The notes under the pieces: generated by a model
The model's input: the letters and a program-made list of their open reading frames with translations, nothing else
Databases searched by the model: none
What the model was told of the DNA's origin: nothing
Position numbers and translations under genes: made by a program
Shown here: piece by piece, positions 51,678-60,262 of the stretch
Layout: each line of letters starts with the position of its first letter
Numbering within the stretch: the first letter of the stretch is position 1
Source: Pseudomonas asgharzadehiana
GTDB taxonomy: Bacteria > Pseudomonadota > Gammaproteobacteria > Pseudomonadales > Pseudomonadaceae
NCBI RefSeq assembly: GCF_019139815.1
Contig: NZ_CP077079.1
Location: 186,001 to 250,000, forward strand
Reading direction: 5' to 3'
Length of the DNA stretch: 64,000 nucleotides

Positions 51678-53729
51678 GTGAGCGCGAACAACCCTCTTCT
51701 GCAGTCCTACGACCTGCCGCCGTTCTCGGCGATCCGTGCCGAGCACGTCCAACCGGCCATCGAACAGATCCTCGCCGAAAACCGCGTGGCCATCGAAGGC
51801 ATCCTGCAACGCCAGGGTAAAAATCCTACCTGGGCCGGCCTGGTGCTGGCCATGGACGAACTCAATGACCGCCTGGGCGCCGCCTGGAGCCCGGTCAGCC
51901 ACCTCAACGCCGTGTGTAACAGTGCCGAACTGCGTGAAGCCTACGAGGCGTGTCTGCCTGCATTGAGCGCCTACTCCACCGAGATGGGCCAGAACCGCCA
52001 GTTGTTCCAGGCCTTCGAAGCCCTGGCCAACAGCCCGGAAGCCGCCGGTTTCGATGTGGCGCAAAAAACCATCCTTGAGCACTCCCTGCGTGATTTCCGC
52101 CTGTCGGGTATCGACCTGCCGCCGGAGCAACAGAAGCGCTACGCCGAAGTGCAGAGCAAACTCTCCGAGCTGGGCAGCAAGTTTTCCAACCAACTGTTGG
52201 ACGCCACCCAAGCCTGGACCAAGCACGTCACCGATGAAGCCACCCTCGCCGGCCTGACCGACTCGGCCAAGGCGCAAATGGCCGCCGCTGCACAGGCCAA
52301 GGGCCTCGATGGCTGGCTGATCACCCTGGAATTCCCCAGCTACTACGCGGTGATGACCTACGCCCAGGACCGCGCCCTGCGTGAAGAAATCTACGCCGCC
52401 TACTGCACTCGAGCGTCGGACCAAGGCCCGAATGCCGGTCAGAACGATAACGGCCCTGTGATGGAGCAGATCCTCGACCTGCGTCAGGAGTTGGCCCAAC
52501 TGCTCGGTTTCGCTTCCTTCGCCGAGCTGAGCCTGGCCACCAAGATGGCCGAATCCAGCGATCAGGTGCTGAGTTTCCTACGTGACCTGGCCAAGCGCAG
52601 CAAGCCGTTTGCCGCTCAGGATCTGCAACAGCTCAAGGCTTACGCCGCTGAACAAGGCTGTGCCGACCTGCAAAGCTGGGATAGCGGTTTTTACGGTGAA
52701 AAACTGCGTGAGCAGCGCTACAGCGTGTCCCAGGAAGCGTTGCGCGCCTACTTCCCGATCGACAAGGTGCTGGGCGGCCTGTTTGCCGTTGTGCAGCGCC
52801 TGTACGGCATCGAGATCGCCGAGCAAAAAGGCTTCGACACCTGGCACCCGGATGTTCGTCTGTTTGAAATCAAGGAAAACGGCGAGCACGTCGGGCGCTT
52901 CTTCTTCGATCTGTACGCCCGCGCCAACAAGCGCGGTGGCGCCTGGATGGACGGCGCCCGTGACCGTCGCCGCACCGTCGACGGCGTGCTGCAAAGCCCG
53001 GTGGCCAACCTGGTGTCCAACTTCACGCCGGCCGACAGCGGCAAACCTGCCCTGCTGACCCACGACGAAGTCACCACCCTGTTCCACGAATTCGGCCACG
53101 GCCTGCATCACCTGCTGACCCGCGTCGAACACGCCGGCGTGTCCGGCATCAACGGCGTGGCGTGGGATGCGGTGGAGTTGCCGAGCCAGTTCATGGAGAA
53201 CTGGTGCTGGGAGCCGGAAGGTCTGGCGTTGATCTCCGGCCACTATGAAACCGGTGAGCCTCTGCCTCAGGACCTGCTGCAAAAAATGCTCGCGGCGAAG
53301 AATTTCCAGTCCGGCCTGATGATGGTGCGCCAGCTGGAGTTTTCGCTGTTCGACTTTGAAATGCACGCCACCCATGGCGATGGCCGCAGTGTGGCGCAGG
53401 TGCTCGAAGGCGTGCGTGACGAGGTGTCGGTGATGCGTCCGCCGGCCTACAACCGTTTCCCCAACAGCTTTGCGCACATCTTTGCCGGTGGTTACGCGGC
53501 GGGGTACTACAGCTACAAGTGGGCCGAAGTACTCTCGGCGGATGCCTTTTCCAAATTCGAGGAAGACGGCGTGCTCAATGCAGACACCGGTCGCGCCTTT
53601 CGCGAAGCGATCCTGGCGCGCGGCGGTTCCCAGGCGCCGATGGTGCTGTTCGTCGACTTCCGCGGACGCGAGCCGTCGATTGACGCACTCTTGCGCCATA
53701 GCGGCCTGAGTGAGGACGCGGCAGCATGA
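51678..53729 (+). CDS. prlC: Oligopeptidase A (M3 metallopeptidase)
   Basis: 683-residue cytoplasmic zinc peptidase that degrades short peptides, including cleaved signal peptides. Mostly helical, with the M3 zinc site TLFHEFGHGLHHLLTRVEHA (HEFGH near residue 470) and the distal ENWCWEPEGL. The C-terminus has YSYKWAEVLSADAFSKFEE. Start set at the GTG at 51678, which has AAGGTG upstream and gives the family start SANNPLLQSYDLPPF. Its stop overlaps the next gene by 4 bases. Confidence 0.96.
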   Translation: MSANNPLLQSYDLPPFSAIRAEHVQPAIEQILAENRVAIEGILQRQGKNPTWAGLVLAMDELNDRLGAAWSPVSHLNAVCNSAELREAYEACLPALSAYSTEMGQNRQLFQAFEALANSPEAAGFDVAQKTILEHSLRDFRLSGIDLPPEQQKRYAEVQSKLSELGSKFSNQLLDATQAWTKHVTDEATLAGLTDSAKAQMAAAAQAKGLDGWLITLEFPSYYAVMTYAQDRALREEIYAAYCTRASDQGPNAGQNDNGPVMEQILDLRQELAQLLGFASFAELSLATKMAESSDQVLSFLRDLAKRSKPFAAQDLQQLKAYAAEQGCADLQSWDSGFYGEKLREQRYSVSQEALRAYFPIDKVLGGLFAVVQRLYGIEIAEQKGFDTWHPDVRLFEIKENGEHVGRFFFDLYARANKRGGAWMDGARDRRRTVDGVLQSPVANLVSNFTPADSGKPALLTHDEVTTLFHEFGHGLHHLLTRVEHAGVSGINGVAWDAVELPSQFMENWCWEPEGLALISGHYETGEPLPQDLLQKMLAAKNFQSGLMMVRQLEFSLFDFEMHATHGDGRSVAQVLEGVRDEVSVMRPPAYNRFPNSFAHIFAGGYAAGYYSYKWAEVLSADAFSKFEEDGVLNADTGRAFREAILARGGSQAPMVLFVDFRGREPSIDALLRHSGLSEDAAA

Positions 53730-54001
53730 GCGAAGGGCCTGTGATCACCAAGAAGCAATTTATCGCCGGGGCGGTATGCCCGGCGTGCAGCGAACCGGAC
53801 AAGCTGAAGATGTGGACCGAAGACAGCGTGCCGCACCGCGAGTGTGTGGCCTGCGGGTATACCGATACCTTGAATGACCAAGGGTTGTCGGTGCCCAAGG
53901 AGCTGGGTACGCGGGTCAATACCTCGGCACTGAAAGCGCCGGCCGACCCTAAGGTTCAGGCGGTGCAATTCTTCCCGAACCCGAAGCTTAAAAAAGACTA
54001 A
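53726..54001 (+). CDS. YheV-type zinc-ribbon protein
   Basis: 91 residues. A four-cysteine zinc ribbon, CPAC (about 18-21) and CVAC (about 40-43), suggests a zinc-binding fold, and the tail FPNPKLKKD is typical of the family. Co-translated with prlC, as in other gammaproteobacteria. Function unknown. Confidence 0.88.
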   Translation: MSEGPVITKKQFIAGAVCPACSEPDKLKMWTEDSVPHRECVACGYTDTLNDQGLSVPKELGTRVNTSALKAPADPKVQAVQFFPNPKLKKD

Positions 54002-54019
54002 AGGCCTTACGCAGGCCAA

Positions 54020-54109
54020 TGTGGGAGGGGGCTTGCCCCCGATGGCGCAAGGTCAGCCAGCCTCGGTATAGGCTGACCCACCGCCATCGGGAGCAAGCCC
54101 CCTCCCACT
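54020..54109. repeat. Full REPIN (inverted REP pair)
   Basis: Two REP units, GTGGGAGGGGGCTTGCCCCC and its inverted partner ending CAAGCCCCCTCCCAC, enclose a spacer that itself pairs (GGTCAGCC with GGCTGACC). The whole element can fold into one long hairpin. Confidence 0.92.
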
Positions 54110-54238
54110 TTTTTGCGCGTTGAAACCATTTCCCAATGCTTAGCCTGCTATCCTTTGTAACCATTGATTGCCAAAAATAGACGAGCCGTTCTCCAGAAAC
54201 GGCCGAATAAACCCGTGACCCCATGATGAGGTGCCCCC

Positions 54239-54991
54239 ATGTCTGATCAAGATCAAGACAACCCCCGGCGTGACTTTTTGCGCAAATCCTTGACCTTGAT
54301 CCCGGTGGTCACGGTTGCCAGCACTGGCCTTGGCGGCTCCATGCTGATGGCGGCACCTGAACCTGCGCAGGCCGCGCCAGCCCAGCCTGCTGCGAGTGAC
54401 AAGGCCTACGAACCGACCTATTTCACGGCCGAGGAATGGGCGTTTATCAACGCCGCCGTCGAGCGCCTGATCCCGGCCGATGCCCAAGGCCCTGGTGCGC
54501 TGGAAGCGGGCGCGCCGGAGTACATCGACCGCCAGATGAACACGCCGTATGCCAGTGGTGCGTTGTGGTTCATGCAAGGCCCGTTCAACGCCGACGCGGC
54601 GCCGGAGATGGGCTGGCAGAGCAAATTGGTACCCAAAGAGATCTACCGCCTGGGCATTGCCGCTACGGATGCTTGGTCCAAAGCGTTCAACGGTAAAGCT
54701 TTCGCTGAGCAAGACAGCGCTACCCGAGACGATATGTTGCGTCGCCTGGAGGCGGGCGGCAACGAACTGACCGCGCATTTTGACGCGGTGCCGCCGAAAA
54801 TGTTCTTCAACCTGTTGCTGCAAAACACCAAGGAAGGGTTCTTTTGCGACCCGATCCACGGTGGCAACAAGGGCATGGTCGGCTGGACCATGATCGGCTT
54901 CCCCGGCGCCCGCGCCGACTTTATGGATTGGGTAGAGCGCAACGAGCAATACCCTTTCCCGGCCGTTTCCATGCGCGGCGAGAGGGCATAA
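54239..54991 (+). CDS. Gluconate 2-dehydrogenase-type gamma subunit (TAT-exported)
   Basis: 250 residues. A twin-arginine signal (RRDFLRKSLTLIPVVTVAS, about 10-28, ending near AQAAPAQ) sends the folded complex to the periplasm. The mature part matches the small subunit family (TAEEWAFINAAVERLIPADA, PEYIDRQMNTPYASGALWFM). It probably carries the flavoprotein across the membrane. First gene of a three-gene unit; the large subunit starts 3 bases later. Confidence 0.9.
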   Translation: MSDQDQDNPRRDFLRKSLTLIPVVTVASTGLGGSMLMAAPEPAQAAPAQPAASDKAYEPTYFTAEEWAFINAAVERLIPADAQGPGALEAGAPEYIDRQMNTPYASGALWFMQGPFNADAAPEMGWQSKLVPKEIYRLGIAATDAWSKAFNGKAFAEQDSATRDDMLRRLEAGGNELTAHFDAVPPKMFFNLLLQNTKEGFFCDPIHGGNKGMVGWTMIGFPGARADFMDWVERNEQYPFPAVSMRGERA

Positions 54992-54993
54992 AC

Positions 54994-56778
54994 GTGGCGA
55001 CCATCATGAAAAAAGTAGACGCGGTGATCGTCGGTTTTGGCTGGACCGGCGCGATCATGGCCAAGGAACTGACAGAAGCAGGCCTCAACGTGCTGGCGCT
55101 GGAGCGCGGGCCGATGCAGGACACCTACCCTGACGGCAACTACCCGCAGGTCATCGACGAATTGACCTACAGCGTGCGCAAGAAACTCTTCCAGGACATT
55201 TCCAAAGAGACCGTGACTATTCGCCATAGCGTGAATGACGTTGCCCTGCCCAATCGTCAGCTTGGCGCGTTTTTACCGGGCAATGGCGTCGGTGGCGCGG
55301 GCCTGCATTGGTCCGGGGTGCATTTTCGTGTCGATCCGATGGAGCTGCGCATGCGCAGCCATTACGAAGAGCGCTACGGGAAAAATTTTATTCCCAAGGA
55401 CATGACCATCCAGGATTTCGGTGTCAGTTATGAGGAGCTGGAGCCGTTCTTCGACTATGCAGAAAAGGTCTTCGGCACCTCCGGCCAGGCCTGGACGGTG
55501 AAAGGGCAACTGGTGGGTGAAGGCCGTGGCGGCAACCCCTACGCGCCGGACCGTTCCAACCCGTTTCCACTGGCATCGCAGAAAAACACCGTCTCCGCGC
55601 AGCTGTTTCAGAAAGCGGCGGCCGAGGTTGGCTACAAACCCTACAACCTGCCGTCCGCCAATACTTCAAGGCCGTACACCAACCCCTACGGCGCGCAGAT
55701 GGGGCCGTGCAACTTCTGCGGTTTTTGCAGTGGCTACGTGTGCTACATGTATTCCAAGGCGTCGCCGAACGTGAACATTTTGCCGGCGTTGCGCCAGGTG
55801 CCCAATTTTGAACTGCGGCCCAATAGCCACGTGCTCAAGGTCAACCTCGACAGCACCGGCAAAAAAGCCACCGGCGTGACCTATGTAGACGCCCAGGGCC
55901 GTGAAGTCGAGCAACCGGCTGACTTGGTGATCCTCGGCGCGTTCCAGTTCCACAATGTGCGCCTCATGCTGCTGTCGGGCATCGGCAAGCCGTACGACCC
56001 GATCACCAATGAGGGCGTGGTGGGTAGGAACTTCGCTTACCAGAATATGGCGACCATCAAGGCGTTCTTCGACAAGGACACCCACACCAACAATTTCATC
56101 GGTGCCGGCGGCAATGGCGTGGCCATCGATGACTTCAACGCGGATAACTTCGACCACGGGCCCCATGGCTTCGTGGGCGGCTCGCCGATGTGGGTCAACC
56201 AGGCCGGCAGCCGACCGATCGCCGGTACGTCAAACCCGCCGGGCACCCCAGCCTGGGGCAGTGCGTGGAAGCGCGCCACCGCCGATTACTACACCCATCA
56301 GGTGTCGATGGATGCCCACGGTGCGCATCAATCCTACCGGGGTAATTACCTGGATCTGGACCCGGTCTACCGCGATGCCTACGGCCTGCCGTTGTTGCGG
56401 ATGACGTTCGACTGGCAAGAAAACGACATCAAGATGAACCGCTTCATGGTCGAGAAGATGGGCAAGGTTGCGCAAGCGATGAACCCCAAGGCCATCGCCG
56501 TGATCGGCAAAAAGGTCGGTGAGCACTTCAACACCGCGTCGTACCAGACCACCCACCTCAACGGCGGCGCGATCATGGGCACCGACCCGAAGACCAGCGC
56601 GTTGAACCGCTACCTGCAGAGCTGGGATGTACACAACGTGTTTGTCCCAGGTGCGTCCGCTTTCCCACAGGGCCTTGGCTATAACCCTACTGGCCTGGTG
56701 GCGGCGCTGACCTACTGGTCGGCGCGGGCGATTCGCGAGCAGTACCTGAAGAACCCCGGCCCACTGGTTCAGGCATAA
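54994..56778 (+). CDS. GMC flavoprotein, gluconate 2-dehydrogenase-type large subunit
   Basis: 594 residues, the catalytic FAD subunit of a periplasmic membrane-bound sugar-acid dehydrogenase; oxidation of gluconate to 2-ketogluconate is the best guess. VDAVIVGFGWTGAIMAKELT is the FAD-binding start, PGNGVGGAGLHWSGVHFRVD the GMC block, CNFCGFCSGYVC a four-cysteine cluster typical of this subunit, and the active-site His and Asn lie in HLNGGAIMG and GYNPTGLVAALTYWSARA. GTG 54994 is chosen because GAGAGGG lies before it. No signal peptide of its own, consistent with co-export by the TAT subunit. Confidence 0.9.
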   Translation: MATIMKKVDAVIVGFGWTGAIMAKELTEAGLNVLALERGPMQDTYPDGNYPQVIDELTYSVRKKLFQDISKETVTIRHSVNDVALPNRQLGAFLPGNGVGGAGLHWSGVHFRVDPMELRMRSHYEERYGKNFIPKDMTIQDFGVSYEELEPFFDYAEKVFGTSGQAWTVKGQLVGEGRGGNPYAPDRSNPFPLASQKNTVSAQLFQKAAAEVGYKPYNLPSANTSRPYTNPYGAQMGPCNFCGFCSGYVCYMYSKASPNVNILPALRQVPNFELRPNSHVLKVNLDSTGKKATGVTYVDAQGREVEQPADLVILGAFQFHNVRLMLLSGIGKPYDPITNEGVVGRNFAYQNMATIKAFFDKDTHTNNFIGAGGNGVAIDDFNADNFDHGPHGFVGGSPMWVNQAGSRPIAGTSNPPGTPAWGSAWKRATADYYTHQVSMDAHGAHQSYRGNYLDLDPVYRDAYGLPLLRMTFDWQENDIKMNRFMVEKMGKVAQAMNPKAIAVIGKKVGEHFNTASYQTTHLNGGAIMGTDPKTSALNRYLQSWDVHNVFVPGASAFPQGLGYNPTGLVAALTYWSARAIREQYLKNPGPLVQA

Positions 56779-56790
56779 GGAGCGATGACC

Positions 56791-58089
56791 ATGAAAGCAT
56801 TCGTTATCGCCTCTTTGGCACTGTTCAGCAGCTGTTCGGTAAGCGCGGCCGAGGCCGACCTGATCAAGCAGGGCGAATACCTGGCCCGCGCGGGTGACTG
56901 CGTGGCTTGCCACACCGCCAAGGGCGGCAAGCCCTTTGCCGGTGGCCTGCCGATGGAAACCCCGATCGGCGTGATCTATTCCACCAACATCACCCCGGAC
57001 AAGAGCGGCCTGGGCGACTACAGCTTCGAAGACTTCGATAAGGCCGTGCGCCATGGCGTCGCCAAGAGCGGTAGTACGCTTTACCCGGCGATGCCCTACC
57101 CGTCTTACGCGCGTGTCAGCGACAGCGATATGCAGGCGTTGTATGCGTACTTCATGAAGGGCGTGGAACCGGTTGCGCAGGAGAACAAGAGCAGTGACAT
57201 CCCTTGGCCCCTGAGCATGCGTTGGCCATTGGCGGCGTGGCGCTGGATGTTTGCGCCTGAGGTAGCGGAAAAACCGGCGGCGGCGGACGTCGACCCGGTG
57301 ATCAGTCGTGGCGCTTACCTCGTGGAAGGCCTGGGCCATTGCGGCGCGTGCCACACACCGCGCGCCCTGACCATGCAGGAAAAAGCTCTGAGCGCCACGG
57401 ACGGCAGTGCATTCTTGTCCGGCAGCGCGCCGCTGGAAGGCTGGATCGCCAAAAACCTGCGTGGCGACCATAAGGACGGCCTCGGCAGCTGGAACGAAGA
57501 CCAGTTGGTGCAATTTCTCAAGACCGGTCGCAGTGATCGCAGCGCGGTGTTTGGCGGCATGAGTGACGTGGTTGTCCACAGCTTGCAATACATGTCGGAA
57601 GAAGACCTGACCGCTGTCGCCCGTTACCTCAAGAGCCTGCCGGCAGTGGATCCCGACGATCAACCGCATCAGTACGACAAACAGGTGGCCGAGGCCCTGT
57701 GGAAGGGCGACGACAGCAAGCCGGGCGCGTCGGTGTATATCGACAACTGCGCGGCTTGCCATCGCACCGATGGCCATGGCTACACCCGCGTATTCCCGGC
57801 GCTGGCGGGCAACCCGGTGTTGCAGACGGCGGATGCGACCTCGTTGATCAACATCGTGTTGAACGGCGGCACCTTGCCTGCCACCCACACGGCGCCGTCC
57901 ACGTTCACCATGCCGGCGTTCGCCTGGCGTCTGTCGGACCAGGAAGTAGCGGATGTAGTCAGTTTTATCCGTGGCAGTTGGGGCAATAAAGGCGCGCCGG
58001 TCAGCGCAAGCGAGGTGGCCGACCTGCGCAAGCACGACATGCAGACTACCTCGGGCGATGACCTGGGCCAGGTCACACAAAAGCACTGA
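56791..58089 (+). CDS. Cytochrome c subunit of the sugar-acid dehydrogenase
   Basis: 432-residue membrane-anchored multihaem cytochrome. A signal sequence (about 1-20) precedes three CXXCH haem sites: CVACH, CGACH and CAACH (about residues 35, 180 and 315). It passes electrons from the GMC subunit to ubiquinone. AAGGAG fits the ATG at 56791 better than the one 6 bases upstream. Last gene of the three-gene unit. Confidence 0.92.
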   Translation: MKAFVIASLALFSSCSVSAAEADLIKQGEYLARAGDCVACHTAKGGKPFAGGLPMETPIGVIYSTNITPDKSGLGDYSFEDFDKAVRHGVAKSGSTLYPAMPYPSYARVSDSDMQALYAYFMKGVEPVAQENKSSDIPWPLSMRWPLAAWRWMFAPEVAEKPAAADVDPVISRGAYLVEGLGHCGACHTPRALTMQEKALSATDGSAFLSGSAPLEGWIAKNLRGDHKDGLGSWNEDQLVQFLKTGRSDRSAVFGGMSDVVVHSLQYMSEEDLTAVARYLKSLPAVDPDDQPHQYDKQVAEALWKGDDSKPGASVYIDNCAACHRTDGHGYTRVFPALAGNPVLQTADATSLINIVLNGGTLPATHTAPSTFTMPAFAWRLSDQEVADVVSFIRGSWGNKGAPVSASEVADLRKHDMQTTSGDDLGQVTQKH

Positions 58090-58117
58090 CCGCCAAACGG
58101 CACTGGTCAGAAATCGT

Positions 58118-58155
58118 GCGCCTCGATACTGTATATAAAAACAGTATCGAGGCGC
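58118..58155. promoter_or_regulatory. LexA (SOS) operator inside a 15-bp palindrome
   Basis: TACTGTATATAAAAACAGTA (58127-58146) is an almost perfect LexA box (CTGT-N8-ACAG). It is the core of a perfect palindrome with 15-base arms (58118-58132 and 58141-58155). The GAGG ribosome site of the next gene lies in the right arm, 6-9 bases before its ATG at 58159. Confidence 0.88.
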
Positions 58156-58158
58156 TTT

Positions 58159-59217
58159 ATGTCTACTCCGCTGCCGCCCCGTGGCCGGGGCACCGCCACT
58201 AACCTGCACAATCGCTTTGCGCCCACGGTCAGCGTGGCCGAGGACGACGGCTGGTACCAGGAAGTGCCACCCACCCAGGGCACCGAAGTGCGCATCGAAA
58301 CGGCCAAGACCATCATCACCCGCAACAACTCGCCGGATTTGCCGTTCGACCGTTCGATCAACCCTTATCGCGGTTGCGAGCATGGCTGTATCTACTGTTA
58401 TGCACGGCCCAGCCATGCCTATTGGGACATGTCGCCAGGGCTGGATTTCGAAACCAAACTGATCGCCAAGAGCAACGCCGCCGATGTGCTGGAACAGCAG
58501 CTGTCCAAGCCGGGCTACGTATGCGCGCCGATCAACCTGGGTTCCAACACCGATCCGTACCAGCCTATCGAGCGTGAATACAGGATCACCCGGCAAACCC
58601 TCGAAGTGCTGCTGCGTTACCGGCACCCGGTGACCATCATCACCAAGGGCTCGCTGATCCTGCGCGACCTCGACCTGCTCACTGAGCTGGCGCGGCAACG
58701 GCTGGTGGCGGTGATGATCAGCCTTACCAGCCTGGATGATGAGCTCAAGCGCATCCTGGAGCCGCGTACGGCGGCGCCAAAGGCAAGGTTGCGCGCGATC
58801 CGGGTAATGCGCGAGGCGGGTATCCCGGTGGGTGTGCTGTGCTCTCCGATGATTCCGATGATCAACGACAGCGAGCTGGAAAGCCTGCTGACTGAAGCCC
58901 ATGCCGCCGGTGCGCAAAGCGCGGCCTACATGATGCTGCGCCTGCCGCTGGAGGTGGCGCCGCTGTTCGAGGAGTGGCTGGCGGCGCATTATCCGCAGCG
59001 TGCGGCCCATGTGATGAGCCTGGTGCGGCAGGTACGCGGTGGCGAGGTATACGACAGCCGCTTCGGCGTGCGCATGCGTGGCGAAGGGCCCTTTGCCGAT
59101 CTGTTGGCGCAGCGCTTCAGCAAGGCGATCAAGCGCCTGGGGCTCAATCGTCGGGAGGGTTTCAACCTGGACTGTACGGCGTTCTGCCCGCCGGGCAGGC
59201 AGATGGCATTGTTGTAG
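58159..59217 (+). CDS. Radical SAM protein of the SplB-like PA0069 family
   Basis: 352 residues. The 4Fe-4S site is CX3CX2C in CEHGCIYCYARPSHAYW (about 73-80), with further family blocks NLGSNTDPYQPIE and LCSPMIPMINDSE. It resembles spore photoproduct lyase-like repair enzymes; the substrate is not known. The LexA box directly before it indicates SOS control, and I recall the P. aeruginosa counterpart being listed in the LexA regulon. Confidence 0.9.
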   Translation: MSTPLPPRGRGTATNLHNRFAPTVSVAEDDGWYQEVPPTQGTEVRIETAKTIITRNNSPDLPFDRSINPYRGCEHGCIYCYARPSHAYWDMSPGLDFETKLIAKSNAADVLEQQLSKPGYVCAPINLGSNTDPYQPIEREYRITRQTLEVLLRYRHPVTIITKGSLILRDLDLLTELARQRLVAVMISLTSLDDELKRILEPRTAAPKARLRAIRVMREAGIPVGVLCSPMIPMINDSELESLLTEAHAAGAQSAAYMMLRLPLEVAPLFEEWLAAHYPQRAAHVMSLVRQVRGGEVYDSRFGVRMRGEGPFADLLAQRFSKAIKRLGLNRREGFNLDCTAFCPPGRQMALL

Positions 59218-59445
59218 ACTGCTGCGCGGGAACGCACCGTTCCTGTCGCGATGGTCGCGTTTTGATATCACTGAAACCCTCGATCTAGAGCGGTTCATTC
59301 AGTTTGAGTTAAGTTTCGACGGTTACCTTGTTCCGCGAGTGACTGATGAGTCGGCATTCGGGTCTTTGGAGTTTTACAACTATTCCACTGGCTGAGCGTC
59401 GAACTGTCCTGAACACTCCCCCTGCATTAATCAAGAGGATGAATC

Positions 59446-60177
59446 ATGAGTGACCAGGATAAACAGCCGTTGGCTGCGTCGGCTTCAGCCCCTCAGGTGG
59501 CGGAAACTGCCGATGCAGCGCTGCAACACATTGTTGACGGCTTTTTGCATTTCCATCACGACGTCTTCCCTCAGCAGGAAGAACTCTTCAAGAAACTCGC
59601 CACGGCGCAGAGCCCGCGGGCGATGTTCATCACCTGCGCCGACTCGCGCATCGTGCCCGAGCTGATCACCCAAAGCTCCCCTGGCGACCTGTTCGTGACC
59701 CGTAACGTCGGCAATGTGGTGCCGCCCTACGGCCAGATGAACGGGGGTGTTTCCACCGCCATCGAGTACGCGGTACTCGCCCTGGGTGTGCAGCACATCA
59801 TCGTCTGCGGGCACTCCGATTGCGGCGCCATGCGCGCGGTACTCAACCCCGACAGCCTGGAAAAGATGCCGACGGTCAAAGCCTGGTTGCGTCATGCCGA
59901 GGTCGCCAAGGCCATGGTTCATGACAACTGTGACTGCGCCAACGAAGGCGAGAGCATGAAGGTGCTGACCGAAGAAAACGTCATCGCCCAGCTGCAACAC
60001 TTGCGCACCCACCCTTCCGTGGCGTCACGCATGGCCAATGGTCATTTGTTTATCCATGGCTGGATCTACAACATCGAGACCAGTGAAATCCGGGCCTACG
60101 ATGCTGACAAGGCGGCGTTCCGACCGCTGAACGGCACCGAGCCGATTCCTTCAGCGACGCCTAAAGCGCGCTTCTAA
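59446..60177 (+). CDS. Beta-class carbonic anhydrase
   Basis: 243 residues, interconverting CO2 and bicarbonate. The zinc ligands are in FITCADSRIVPELI (Cys, with the Asp-Arg dyad) and VCGHSDCGAMRAVL (His and Cys), the standard beta-class pattern. The start MSDQDKQPL has AAGAGGA upstream. It is followed by a SulP transporter gene after 85 bases; the pair probably works together on bicarbonate. Confidence 0.95.
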   Translation: MSDQDKQPLAASASAPQVAETADAALQHIVDGFLHFHHDVFPQQEELFKKLATAQSPRAMFITCADSRIVPELITQSSPGDLFVTRNVGNVVPPYGQMNGGVSTAIEYAVLALGVQHIIVCGHSDCGAMRAVLNPDSLEKMPTVKAWLRHAEVAKAMVHDNCDCANEGESMKVLTEENVIAQLQHLRTHPSVASRMANGHLFIHGWIYNIETSEIRAYDADKAAFRPLNGTEPIPSATPKARF

Positions 60178-60262
60178 AACACTTCCCTGCCGGGTAATGC
60201 GGTGGCTGCCATGGATGCAGCCAGGCTTTACCGCGCCCGGCGAATGCCTCGGGAGAGTCATC

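Noticed and set aside
56230..59298. A 1022-codon open minus-strand frame
   Set aside because: It runs antisense through three well-supported genes (flavoprotein, cytochrome c, radical SAM). It is rich in Arg, His and Val without any family motif, and is what high-GC third-position bias gives on the opposite strand.
59218..59445. Possible short gene between the radical SAM and carbonic anhydrase genes
   Set aside because: The open frames there are tails of shadow frames without ribosome site or family resemblance.
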